From the NCBI RefSeq assembly GCF_006175945.1, contig NZ_VAJL01000001.1:1550001-1614000 (forward strand): 64,000 nucleotides of DNA. The letters are read 5' to 3'. Of the stretch, positions 1 to 6,910 are shown piece after piece. Below the pieces are notes generated by a model. That model saw only the letters and a program-made list of their open reading frames with translations. It did no database searches and was not told the origin of the DNA. This DNA is from Chryseobacterium mulctrae. GTDB taxonomy: Bacteria; Bacteroidota; Bacteroidia; Flavobacteriales; Weeksellaceae. The position numbers and the translations under genes are program-made. Positions within the stretch are counted from its first letter, which is position 1. Every line of letters begins with the position of its first letter.

Positions 1-167
1 TCGGCAAGTTTTATGATTTGTTCTTTTGTCGCTTTTCGTTCGTTTCGTTCAATTTTGCTAAGTATGGCGGTATCCACGTCCAATTCTGCACATACGTGTC
101 GTAAAAGTAATCCTTTACGCTCCCTTGCTTCTCGGAGTATTTCACCTGTCGTTGTATTTTTTTTCAT
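1..167 (-). CDS. XRE-family helix-turn-helix regulator, N-terminal part (runs off the left edge)
   Basis: Reading the minus strand from an ATG at 165-167 gives MKKNTTTGEILREARERKG and continues through LDVDTAILSKIERNERKATK, a typical Cro/C1 helix-turn-helix: a first helix, a turn, and the recognition helix ending in SKIERNER. Only about 55 residues are in the window, so any C-terminal domain is unseen. The gene lies downstream of mobB in the same orientation, but a 205-bp gap with its own inverted repeats separates them, so it probably has its own promoter and represses itself. The function is inferred from the domain alone. Confidence 0.8.
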   Translation of the reverse strand, partial: MKKNTTTGEILREARERKGLLLRHVCAELDVDTAILSKIERNERKATKEQIIKLA

Positions 168-212
168 TTGTCAAAAGACAATTTTAATTTATAACTTGAC
201 TTATTTTGTCAA
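168..212 (-). promoter_or_regulatory. Two inverted repeats upstream of the XRE regulator, candidate autoregulatory operator
   Basis: Directly before the start codon lies the palindrome TTGTC-AAAA-GACAA (168-181). A second inverted repeat, TTGAC-7-GTCAA, follows at 196-212. The half-sites are near-identical, as expected for a dimeric XRE repressor binding at its own promoter. That this regulator binds here is inference from position and symmetry. The rest of the gap up to mobB (213-372) shows no gene. Confidence 0.5.
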
Positions 213-372
213 ATATAAGAGATTGTTACGTATATTTTATGATTAATAAATTAAAAATATCTTGTACTTAACCTTAATGGCTCTAATACATATTAAGCAT
301 TTCAGATTTATACTGATATTTTAAAGATCATACGCTATAGTGATTGAATAGTTAATAAAATTCTAGGTAATT

Positions 373-1641
373 CTAATGTCTTCTTTTCCGAGGATATTGC
401 TTTTTTTTCATTTGGTTAGCAAACTGTTCTTCTTCGTAATCCTCGCCCTGTGCATCGGGTAACAGGCTAAACAATCCCAAATCGGTATTAGGCGAATGTT
501 CCGGTGAGAGAAACTCAAAAAGGTCTTTTTGCGGTAGGTTCTCTATTCCATTTCCTTTAGAAATGGTGTTATCTTGTATCTTTAATTCGGGTTTATTTCC
601 GTTATTCCACCAATCATTAAATACGTTTGCCGACAAATTTCTGTCTAATTGTGAGCCGTTCCAAACGCTACGGCTTTCGTAGTCTATAAAGGTCATACCG
701 TAAATTCGTCCTTCACTGTTTCTGCGGGTAATCGTATTAATTCCTTGTTCTGTAAGTTGTTTTCTAAACTCCATTTCGTTGCTAGTAGTGTGTATGGCAA
801 GCTCCACCGTATTTTTCAGAACTGCCCTTACAGGCGTGGTTTTCATTTTCTCTTTGGATTTCTCGAAGTGTTTTTGCAGTTGTGCAACGCCTGCATCTTT
901 TCCGAAAAGTGATGCTTTAAAAGGATTGCTTGCCTTATTGCCGTTCTCATCCAAAGCTAAATAGACCAATCCGTTTACAGGTTGTCCGTTCCGTTCGCCT
1001 TTGACTTCTTCTGCTGTGATGTTGAACAGAGAAAGCAAAGCATTGTAATTACCCATAGTCGAAAAGCTGTAATTCTTTGGCAAATGGCGAACTACCGAAG
1101 CAATCTGACTTTTGATGTCGCCATTTTTATGATTTATAGGCTTGAAAATTTTGTTGACTTGTTTCTGCTCCTGCTCGATGGCTTTGTTTAGGTTATATTT
1201 AGTTTCCAAATCCCGACAGATAGCCATTGAGCGTGGGTGGTCGTAATCATCGGGGATTTTCTTGCCGTCAATTCCCACGCAGGTAGAAACGATATGGATA
1301 TGCGTGCGGTCTATGTCTGTATGTTTGAACACGATATACGGCTGATTGCCGTAGCCCATACGTTCCATATATTCCTGAGCCATATCCGTAAACTGCTCAT
1401 CGCTGATTTTATCCGAAGGATCTGGGTTCAGCGATATATGCCGTACCGTCTTTTCCGTTTTGATATTAGCAGACAGATATGGTTCAAAGCATTTATTAAA
1501 ATAGGCAACGGAATACTTACCGTCCACCGTGTCGGGTATCTTGTTCAGCAATAAAACCGCTCCGTTTTCCTTATCCACTTTTTGTTGATTGTACAAAATC
1601 GCTCCGTACATATTACTTCCCTTTCCGATTTTTGCAATCAT
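373..1641 (-). CDS. mobB: MobB-type relaxase (relaxase/mobilization nuclease domain)
   Basis: This 422-residue protein would nick the element at oriT and carry the strand during conjugation. It opens with MIAKIGKGSNMYGAILYN, the N-terminal signature of Bacteroidota MobB relaxases, and has the metal-binding three-histidine motif HTDIDRTHIHIVS (His107, His114, His116). The basic C terminus (KKKQYPRKRRH) and acidic linker before it are common in the family. It lies 4 bp downstream of mobA on the same strand, so the two are co-transcribed and would form the relaxosome together. Length is normal for the family. The family call is firm; the activity is inferred from it. Confidence 0.93.
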   Translation of the reverse strand: MIAKIGKGSNMYGAILYNQQKVDKENGAVLLLNKIPDTVDGKYSVAYFNKCFEPYLSANIKTEKTVRHISLNPDPSDKISDEQFTDMAQEYMERMGYGNQPYIVFKHTDIDRTHIHIVSTCVGIDGKKIPDDYDHPRSMAICRDLETKYNLNKAIEQEQKQVNKIFKPINHKNGDIKSQIASVVRHLPKNYSFSTMGNYNALLSLFNITAEEVKGERNGQPVNGLVYLALDENGNKASNPFKASLFGKDAGVAQLQKHFEKSKEKMKTTPVRAVLKNTVELAIHTTSNEMEFRKQLTEQGINTITRRNSEGRIYGMTFIDYESRSVWNGSQLDRNLSANVFNDWWNNGNKPELKIQDNTISKGNGIENLPQKDLFEFLSPEHSPNTDLGLFSLLPDAQGEDYEEEQFANQMKKKQYPRKRRH

Positions 1642-1645
1642 AATT

Positions 1646-2080
1646 TCACTCTTTATTCAGATATTTCTTTTCAAATTCCTGTGTCAAACGGATAACTTCT
1701 TTAGTAACTTGTACCAATTCGATGGTTTCCTTTTCCAATCTAAAAAGGTAAGTTCCTGCTTTTTTCTCGGAAAAATTACGGTACAATATCTTCACAATCT
1801 GATTGTAATTTGTTCCGATTGATCGGAACTGACTAAAAAATCGCGTCAACTTTTCGTGATATTCTATTGCATCCATATCCATTTTCACGGTCTTTACCGT
1901 CTTTTGAAAGATACAGGCTGTAATAAAATGAGCAAGTGCTTTCATTCTTGACTGGTCAAAGAGGGCAAGAAATTTGGCATTATCCTCCGCATTCAAATTG
2001 ATGGAATATCGATGAACCGCAGGGTCAATCTTTGGTTTTCGTCCTGTTTTCCTAATCTGTTTTCTGTTTTTCTCTTCCAT
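1646..2080 (-). CDS. mobA: MobA/MobC-type relaxosome accessory protein
   Basis: This 144-residue basic protein has the layout of Bacteroidota MobA (MobC-family) accessory proteins. A Lys/Arg-rich start (KNRKQIRKTGRKPKIDP) is followed by a ribbon-helix-helix-like segment (HRYSINLNAEDNAKFLALF) and a helical region containing FFSQFRSIGTNYNQIVKIL, which matches the conserved GtNlNQiak motif of the MobC family. Such proteins bind oriT and help the relaxase nick. It is the first gene of the mob unit. The oriT-like hairpin lies 65 bp upstream of its start, the usual arrangement. Confidence 0.85.
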   Translation of the reverse strand: MEEKNRKQIRKTGRKPKIDPAVHRYSINLNAEDNAKFLALFDQSRMKALAHFITACIFQKTVKTVKMDMDAIEYHEKLTRFFSQFRSIGTNYNQIVKILYRNFSEKKAGTYLFRLEKETIELVQVTKEVIRLTQEFEKKYLNKE

Positions 2081-2144
2081 AATAATCCATTTTAATTTTT
2101 AAACAAACGAGCGACTTTGGAGCCGTTTCCAGCCCCCTGCAAGG

Positions 2145-2199
2145 GCAAGTGCTCTTGAGGTACGGGAATTTATTTCGAGGACCTCAAGAGATAACTTGC
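2145..2199. other. Probable origin of transfer (oriT) hairpin
   Basis: A perfect 10-bp inverted repeat, CTCTTGAGGT (2152-2161) with ACCTCAAGAG (2181-2190), is extended by GCAAGT (2145-2150) with ACTTGC (2194-2199). It lies just upstream of mobA on the relaxase side of a 560-bp gap between divergent genes. Relaxase recognition sites in Bacteroides mobilisable elements are inverted repeats close to the mob genes. The nick site cannot be read from sequence alone. The rest of the gap (2081-2644) holds one more palindrome (2404-2433), one copy of the intergenic repeat and no gene. Confidence 0.6.
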
Positions 2200-2320
2200 T
2201 CTGAACAAGGGTTCAGAAAAATCCGTTTTGCCAACGGATTGTAGTTAGCAGGAAAAACCCATAGCTTCCATTACAAATTTCGGTAAGACTATTTGAATAA
2301 TAGTTATTTACAACAATGAC

Positions 2321-2356
2321 AATGAACGCCAAATTGTGCCACTGACTGCCACCCTG
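2321..2356 (+). repeat. Intergenic repeat copy 1 (GAACGCCAAA...TGCCACTGACT type)
   Basis: The motif GAACGCCAAAttgTGCCACTGACTGCCAC recurs at 3164-3199 and, more degenerately, at 5111-5140 and 5590-5629, each time between genes of the mobile element. This copy is in the gap between mobA and the DUF3408 gene. Its function is unknown. Confidence 0.7.
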
Positions 2357-2403
2357 ATTAAGATTGGGACTGCTTTTGCGTCCTTTGTATATGTTTAGCC
2401 AGC

Positions 2404-2433
2404 TGGTTACTTGTATCGTTAACGATGTAACCA
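2404..2433. promoter_or_regulatory. 30-bp nested palindrome in the mob-traB-like gap
   Basis: TGGTTAC (2404-2410) pairs with GTAACCA (2427-2433) around the perfect 12-bp palindrome ATCGTTAACGAT (2415-2426). It lies midway between the oriT-like hairpin and the DUF3408 gene. It could be an operator or part of the transfer origin; the sequence does not decide. Confidence 0.5.
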
Positions 2434-2644
2434 ATCAGCATAAATCCTGATTGCAAATGAGGGTGACTGATAACAAATCAACATACGTGGTTGCTGGCTA
2501 ATTGCATATTTTTCAGTTAGCGAAACAGCTAATTAAGGGTATGCAAGTGCATAGGTAGATAGGTTGTTACATTGGTACAGAACATACAGCTGACTACTTA
2601 ACCAACCAAACAGCTAATTGGATATAATATTAAAATTAAGAGAT

Positions 2645-3103
2645 ATGATACACGAAGAAAACAAAAATCAGCAACCCGAAAAAGAGAGTTTTTCTATTGA
2701 AAATTTCCTAACTGATGAAAAGAAAGAACCTGAACAAGAGCAGAACACTTTACCGCATAGTGATGAGCTTACTGCAATTGAAACAGGCGAAAAATCTGTA
2801 GAACCAGAAGATACAAAACCGATTGCAGGCGATACCAAAAGAACCGTTTCAAAACCAAAGAAGCTGACGAAAGAGGATTATTGCGTAACGTTCTTTAGAA
2901 TCCCTAAAAGAAATGCAAGCAAAGGCAAATCGGTCTATGTACGGCAGGAACATCACGAAACATTTAACAGGCTTACCAACATTATGGGAATTGACAAGCT
3001 GACAATTTATGCTTATCTGGATAATATTATCGAATTCCACTTTCAGGAGTTCGGAGAGCTGATTAAGGAAATCTATAACGATAAGCACAAGCCGTTGTTC
3101 TGA
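2645..3103 (+). CDS. DUF3408 domain protein (TraB-like conjugative-element protein)
   Basis: The 152-residue product starts with about 75 acidic, low-complexity residues and ends in a conserved C-terminal domain containing FFRIPKRNASKGKSVYVRQE and FNRLTNIMGIDKLTIYAYLD. This pattern is typical of DUF3408 proteins, which are encoded next to the ParA-like traA in CTnDOT-type elements; no traA is present beside it here. I chose the ATG at 2645; an upstream in-frame TTG at 2618 would add nine residues. It is transcribed divergently from the mob genes. The ribbon-helix-helix-like look suggests DNA binding, but its role is not established from the sequence. Confidence 0.8.
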   Translation: MIHEENKNQQPEKESFSIENFLTDEKKEPEQEQNTLPHSDELTAIETGEKSVEPEDTKPIAGDTKRTVSKPKKLTKEDYCVTFFRIPKRNASKGKSVYVRQEHHETFNRLTNIMGIDKLTIYAYLDNIIEFHFQEFGELIKEIYNDKHKPLF

Positions 3104-3163
3104 TAACGGTTTGTGTAGGCAAAGAGCCATATAATCTTTTGGATATTCATCCCTCATTGTGCC

Positions 3164-3199
3164 CATGAACGCCAAACAATGCCACTGACTACCACTTTG
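3164..3199 (+). repeat. Intergenic repeat copy 2
   Basis: The sequence GAACGCCAAAcaaTGCCACTGACTACCAC lies between the DUF3408 gene and the AbiEii gene. It matches copy 1 at 2321-2356 almost base for base across 30 positions, though the genes on either side are unrelated. Confidence 0.7.
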
Positions 3200-3246
3200 G
3201 GCAAAGGCTTCGTTTTCGGGATTAAATTCCCGAAAAACGAAAAATC

Positions 3247-3921
3247 ATGCTACACAAAGAAACAGTCAGCAGTGAGATGTGGAAACTTCTCCATGCACTA
3301 ATGAAAGATGAAATGCTGAAAGATTTTAACCTTGTAGGGGGAACTGCATTAAGTCTACAGATTGGTCACCGATTGAGTATTGATATTGACCTTTTTACAA
3401 CCAAAGGCTTTGATGAACAGAAGCTATTAAAACATTTAGTCACTCAATATCCTCGGGTATTGATAAACGATATGTTTAATAATACAATCTTACTTGATAT
3501 AGATAAGATTAAAGTTGATATTCTTTCGCATCAATATCCATGGCAAAAGCCAATTGAAACAAAAGATGGGATACGATTAGCATCCTTAGAGGACATAGGG
3601 GCAATGAAACTCCACGCCATATTCCAAAATGGTACACGGATTAAGGATTTTATAGATATGCATTTTCTATTAGAACACCATCCGCTTAGAACCTATTTAG
3701 AAGCATATCAAAATAAATATGGTGGTAATCCTGCAATGGCTACATACGCCTTATTGTATCACAAGAATATCGACCACGAAGCAAAAGTTAAGTTGTTAAA
3801 AGGTAAAGAGACCGATATGGAAAAAATTAATGAACGCTTAAACAAGGCGGTTCTTAATCCGTCTTTAAAATTTGGACAAATACCCGATCTGCCGAAAAAA
3901 GGTAGAGGCTTTAGGCGTTGA
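3247..3921 (+). CDS. AbiEii/AbiGii-family nucleotidyltransferase (type IV toxin-like)
   Basis: The 224-residue protein carries the nucleotidyltransferase signature LVGGTALSLQIGHRLSIDID, with the GG pair at 31-32 and the metal-binding aspartates Asp46 and Asp48 in SIDIDLF. This is the hallmark of AbiEii toxins, which transfer nucleotides to tRNA or other targets and can abort phage infection. A later segment, LASLEDIGAMKLHAIFQNGT, is also typical of the family. The DUF6922 gene 39 bp downstream is the likely partner. Classical abiE operons place the antitoxin (AbiEi) first; here the putative partner comes second and is not AbiEi-like. Confidence 0.85.
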   Translation: MLHKETVSSEMWKLLHALMKDEMLKDFNLVGGTALSLQIGHRLSIDIDLFTTKGFDEQKLLKHLVTQYPRVLINDMFNNTILLDIDKIKVDILSHQYPWQKPIETKDGIRLASLEDIGAMKLHAIFQNGTRIKDFIDMHFLLEHHPLRTYLEAYQNKYGGNPAMATYALLYHKNIDHEAKVKLLKGKETDMEKINERLNKAVLNPSLKFGQIPDLPKKGRGFRR

Positions 3922-3960
3922 AAAATCAGTGAACAACTAAAAAAATCGTATCTTTACTAT

Positions 3961-4278
3961 ATGGAATTAAGAGAAAAAAATAACGACATTCCAAATCTTG
4001 ACCGAGTGTTTTTTTGGGATTTCGACATCGAAGCAATGGACTTTAAGAAAGCCTACAAGACTATTATAGCCCGTATCATAGAACGTGGCGGTCAAAATGA
4101 AATTGATGAGCTTGTCCGTTTCTATGGTCATAGCAGGGTTATCAAAGCAATCCGTGACGAAATTTACTTCTTACCCAACTATGCAATTGATAGGGCATTG
4201 AGGTTCTTCCCAGAACTTAAAAAGGAAGAAATGTACTGCTATCTGAACCGTAAGGACAAGCCTTACCATTGGATATAA
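3961..4278 (+). CDS. DUF6922-type small protein, probable partner of the AbiEii-like toxin
   Basis: The 105-residue product has the features of DUF6922 proteins: an N-terminal VFFWDFDIEAMDF segment, a helical core containing RIIERGGQNEIDELVRFYG, and RALRFFPELKKEEMYCYLNR near the end. In Bacteroidota this family is often found beside AbiEii-type nucleotidyltransferases, so an antitoxin role is plausible but unproven. It follows the toxin-like gene in the same direction and probably shares its transcript. There is no recognisable DNA-binding motif. Confidence 0.7.
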   Translation: MELREKNNDIPNLDRVFFWDFDIEAMDFKKAYKTIIARIIERGGQNEIDELVRFYGHSRVIKAIRDEIYFLPNYAIDRALRFFPELKKEEMYCYLNRKDKPYHWI

Positions 4279-4560
4279 GTTACAACAACAATTTTTATTA
4301 TCTTATAGATGGATAGGCTGAGAAATCAGCCTATCTTTTTTTGTCATCCAACGGCTTTAGCTTAACAGTTCCAACCCCAATAGCGGAGTTCTTTTTGCTT
4401 CTTTTTCTTGCTCTGCAACTTGTCAAGAAAAAGAAATCGGGCTATCCCTAACCTATAGATACAAGGGGTATCCTGCATCTGCTAATTATAGTACTGAAAC
4501 TCCCTATCAAAAAATATTTTCCAAAACAAAAAAAAAGAAAAAAAAGAAAGCCATTTTAAC

Positions 4561-4706
4561 AAGGCGGACAGGCGAAAAAACCAAAAGGAAACGGAATAAG
4601 TCCCGAAGGGTGGCAGGGCAACACAACAAACTCGGCGAAGCCACCATATTTGCCCTGCCATTATGCCGTAAGCTTTTGGTTGGGTGGTGCGGTGGCTGTC
4701 TGCCTT
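4561..4706. other. Large nested hairpin of unknown function (candidate structured RNA or replication/transfer site)
   Basis: In order from the outside, AAGGCGGACA (4561-4570) pairs with TGTCTGCCTT (4697-4706, one G-T mismatch), CCAAAAG (4581-4587) with CTTTTGG (4673-4679), and ACGG with CCGT. The innermost stem pairs TGGCAGGGCAA (4611-4621) with TTGCCCTGCCA (4650-4660) perfectly. Two tiny hairpins with GAA loops sit inside: CCC-GAA-GGG in the left arm and GGC-GAA-GCC in the terminal loop. It lies in a 509-bp gap (4279-4787) with no credible gene. The GC content is visibly higher than in the flanks. Confidence 0.6.
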
Positions 4707-4787
4707 ATCTTTACTGCCTTTTTATTCTTTTTTTGGAAGTTGATTTATACTTTGCTTAACTTATATTAATTGTGGTTAAAGCAGTTG

Positions 4788-5048
4788 TTATTTTGTAATT
4801 CTGTCAACAGTGATAACCCTGTGTGTGTATGTGTTGATTGTAATCCTAATATTTTTGTAAGTGTTTGTTATATAATAATTTTTACCGATTTTCTGAATGA
4901 ATTTTTCTGCCGTTTCGCTTATGGCATTAAAAATCAATTTTTCAATTTCAGATTTTGAATAGTCTACTCGTAGCTTTTTATTTATTCTGCCATATACAAG
5001 TTCGGTGTAACAGATATTATTTAATATTTCGGTTTTATTGACTTTCAT
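4788..5048 (-). CDS. Small DUF3781-like protein
   Basis: The 86-residue product reads ILNNICYTELVYGRINKKL near the start and KNYYITNTYKNIRITINTYT near the end. This follows the DUF3781 pattern: a short helical part with TELG.eRI..NL, then a two-strand end with WYv..dn..ITVN..s.tIItA. The function of that family is unknown. It is transcribed against its neighbours and lies immediately after the large hairpin region. I am moderately sure it is a real gene because the domain pattern and full length agree. Confidence 0.65.
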   Translation of the reverse strand: MKVNKTEILNNICYTELVYGRINKKLRVDYSKSEIEKLIFNAISETAEKFIQKIGKNYYITNTYKNIRITINTYTHRVITVDRITK

Positions 5049-5110
5049 TGCCTATTCTTTAATACAAAACTACAAAATATCTTAACCGTAGATGAATTTA
5101 TATCAAAGCA

Positions 5111-5140
5111 TTTGGCAATTGAACGCCAAAGACTGCCACT
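5111..5140 (+). repeat. Intergenic repeat copy 3, with inverted TTTGGC/GCCAAA
   Basis: TTTGGC (5111-5116) and GCCAAA (5125-5130) form an inverted repeat, followed by GACTGCCACT, matching the GAACGCCAAA..TGCCACT core of the other copies. It lies between a minus-strand and a plus-strand gene. Confidence 0.6.
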
Positions 5141-5155
5141 AAAAGCCAAAGGCAA

Positions 5156-5581
5156 ATGAAGCATTCTTTTATGGTTTACATTGGGGGAAATTTTGAACCT
5201 ATGGCACAAAAAATAACAACCGACAAAGAGCGTAAAGAAAAAGAAGAATCTGAGAAAAAAAAGAATATACCTTTTATTCAGGTCGATAAGGGCAGCGACC
5301 CCATTTCCAATTTCATAGCCAACTTTAAACGCCAATTCACAGACACAAAGGGTTTAGGTCTGGGCAGGCTGTTCGGGGGCAAGCGTGCTGAACAAAAAAA
5401 ACAGACTGCCGAACCTGAAAGCATCATAGGCGCTACCAAAACGGTTATGCGTTCGGGTTATAAAAATGCTGAAAACAATCAGAACGTACAGACCAATAAA
5501 AAGCCTGCTTTAAAAATGGACAATTCAAACAAAATACAACAGGCTCGCCCAAAAAACCAAAAACCAAAGTTGGGATTATAA
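5156..5581 (+). CDS. Hypothetical basic, low-complexity protein of the mobile element
   Basis: The 141-residue product is rich in Lys, Glu, Gln and Asn with no clear globular domain apart from a short segment around ISNFIANFKRQFTDTKGLGL. It contains a charged run (KERKEKEESEKKKN) and a basic C terminus. In-frame ATGs occur at 5156, 5171 and 5201; the last would start MAQKITTD and is the most natural start by composition. It is probably part of the element's regulatory or mobilisation set, since it lies between two copies of the intergenic repeat. No function is recognised. Confidence 0.55.
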   Translation: MKHSFMVYIGGNFEPMAQKITTDKERKEKEESEKKKNIPFIQVDKGSDPISNFIANFKRQFTDTKGLGLGRLFGGKRAEQKKQTAEPESIIGATKTVMRSGYKNAENNQNVQTNKKPALKMDNSNKIQQARPKNQKPKLGL

Positions 5582-5589
5582 CCGAGTAT

Positions 5590-5629
5590 TTGGCAACTAA
5601 ACGCCAAATGCTACTTCTGACTACAACAT
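5590..5629 (+). repeat. Intergenic repeat copy 4, with inverted TTTGGC/GCCAAA
   Basis: TTTGGC (5590-5595) and GCCAAA (5604-5609) repeat the inverted pair of copy 3 with the same 8-bp spacing, followed by a degenerate CTTCTGACTACAAC that matches the TGCCACTGACTACCAC of copy 2. It lies upstream of the two HTH genes. Confidence 0.55.
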
Positions 5630-5681
5630 TGGAGCAACCTTTATAAGTTGCTTTTACTTTTGAGGATTAAATGATGCGGAT

Positions 5682-5978
5682 ATGGAAATAACAGTTTTGG
5701 ACATTCAGATTTTAAAAGCATTGCACAGAGAAGTAAAGGAAGTTTCTTTATTGATTAAGAAAATCACTACGCCTTACAAGGCATTGCAACAGGCAACGAA
5801 ATGGCTCGACCAACAGGAAGCCTGCCAACTGCTCAATATCAGCAAAAGAACGTTGCAGACGTATAGGGCAAAAGGCATTCTTGGAGCAACGCAGATCAAT
5901 CGGAAAACGTATTTCAGATTATCAGAAGTGGAGTTACTTATGCAGGGAGAGCGACCATTAAAAAAGCAAAAGAAATGA
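5682..5978 (+). CDS. Excisionase-like helix-turn-helix protein 1 (HTH_17 type)
   Basis: This is a 98-residue protein with a MerR/excisionase-type winged helix: WLDQQEACQLLNISKRTLQT, then YRAKGILGATQINRKTYFRL. Proteins of this kind in CTnDOT-type elements (the Xis2c/Xis2d group) act as recombination directionality factors or regulators. The stop codon overlaps the start of the next gene in the sequence ATGA (5975-5978), so the pair is translationally coupled. It lies 0.9 kb from the integrase, which supports a role in excision; this remains inference. Confidence 0.8.
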   Translation: MEITVLDIQILKALHREVKEVSLLIKKITTPYKALQQATKWLDQQEACQLLNISKRTLQTYRAKGILGATQINRKTYFRLSEVELLMQGERPLKKQKK

Positions 5979-6256
5979 AACAGATTGGAGATTCAAACGA
6001 AGATATGCTTGCCCTGCTCGAAGCTGTGGTAGGCATCAAAAATGAACTGTTGTATATCAGAGAATATTTCCACCCATTACTAAAAGGGGAAATCTATCTG
6101 TCAGGCGAACAGGTTTGCGAGATGTTACACATCAGCAAACGGACATTGCAACAATACAGGGATGACGGACTGATACCTTTTATCAAGCTCGAACGGAAAA
6201 TCTTGTTTCGTGAAAGCGATATTGTCAAGGTATTGGAAGATAACTATCAGCGTTAG
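5975..6256 (+). CDS. Excisionase-like helix-turn-helix protein 2 (HTH_17 type)
   Basis: The 93-residue product is a diverged paralogue of the preceding gene. LSGEQVCEMLHISKRTLQQY is followed by RDDGLIPFIKLERKILFRE, matching helix for helix. Its start overlaps the upstream stop by 4 bp. Two HTH proteins encoded in tandem, with a terminator 50 bp downstream, resemble the two-Xis arrangement that controls CTnDOT excision. Whether they form a heterodimer cannot be told from the sequence. Confidence 0.8.
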   Translation: MKQIGDSNEDMLALLEAVVGIKNELLYIREYFHPLLKGEIYLSGEQVCEMLHISKRTLQQYRDDGLIPFIKLERKILFRESDIVKVLEDNYQR

Positions 6257-6305
6257 CTGATTAAATGAATGCTTTGAAACTTAACCATATCGGTCAATTA
6301 AAAAA

Positions 6306-6335
6306 ACAGCCCACTGCTTAAATGCGGTGGGCTGT
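6306..6335. terminator. Bidirectional terminator between the HTH pair and the lipoprotein gene
   Basis: ACAGCCCAC (6306-6314) pairs perfectly with GTGGGCTGT (6327-6335). On the minus strand the stem is followed by a run of seven T, a strong intrinsic terminator for the lipoprotein gene; on the plus strand the T-tract is weaker. It lies between two convergent genes. Confidence 0.8.
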
Positions 6336-6347
6336 GTTGTTTATATT

Positions 6348-6815
6348 CTACTTAATCTCAAACTCTCCGTAAACATTATTATTTTCCCTTGTCTTTTGAT
6401 AGTCGGAGTTCAGATAATATTTGACAATTCTGTATTTGCCTACTTTATAACTGATTTGGTCTTTATATAATTTCTTTTCAAAACTCTCTGTATCGGTTGG
6501 TTTTAGTCGCCAACCAAGGTCGTTAAACGCAATACCCTTTGGCGAAATGTCTTTCCATTCGTTTTTCTCGTAATTTTCAATCTGATAATGCAACCCTGTA
6601 GTGATAGTATCATTTGTATTGTTTATTATTGTAACCTTTATAGTATCTGGGATTTCTGAAAGTTTAAAAACATTTGGCTCTATAGATAATGATACAGACT
6701 TATCCTCAACATCATTTACTTTTTCTTTTTTGGATGATTGTTCTTCTTCCTTTTTATTTTGGTTACAACTCAATAAAAGTGTTGCTGAAATTATAAGTAG
6801 GATAAGTTTTTTCAT
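6348..6815 (-). CDS. Secreted lipoprotein with an immunoglobulin-like domain
   Basis: From the ATG at 6813-6815 the protein begins MKKLILLIISATLLLSCNQ, a lipoprotein signal with cysteine in LLSC. An upstream in-frame ATG at 6845 would place ten extra residues before the signal and is less likely. A charged linker (KKEEEQSSKKEK) is followed by about 110 residues of beta-rich sequence with SLSIEPNVFKLSEIPDTIKV and TDTESFEKKLYKDQISYKVG, resembling the bacterial Ig-like domain of cell-surface proteins. It is probably cargo of the mobile element, lying between the HTH pair and the integrase. The function is unknown. Confidence 0.75.
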   Translation of the reverse strand: MKKLILLIISATLLLSCNQNKKEEEQSSKKEKVNDVEDKSVSLSIEPNVFKLSEIPDTIKVTIINNTNDTITTGLHYQIENYEKNEWKDISPKGIAFNDLGWRLKPTDTESFEKKLYKDQISYKVGKYRIVKYYLNSDYQKTRENNNVYGEFEIK

Positions 6816-6910
6816 TATTCTATTTTTTGTCATTGTTTCTACCAATTGCTAAAATACAAAAAAAGCCAACGTATAATAACATTGACTTTCTTTGATTACT
6901 TTTATAGACT

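Noticed and set aside
13..246. Plus-strand open frame of 77 codons at the left edge
   Set aside because: It lies opposite a clear XRE helix-turn-helix on the minus strand, and its own sequence has no domain.
2213..2434. Minus-strand frame in the oriT region
   Set aside because: It covers the palindromes and the intergenic repeat, has no domain, and its composition is that of noncoding DNA.
4770..4958. Plus-strand frame opposite the DUF3781-like gene
   Set aside because: Cysteine- and phenylalanine-rich antisense translation; the minus strand carries the recognisable family.
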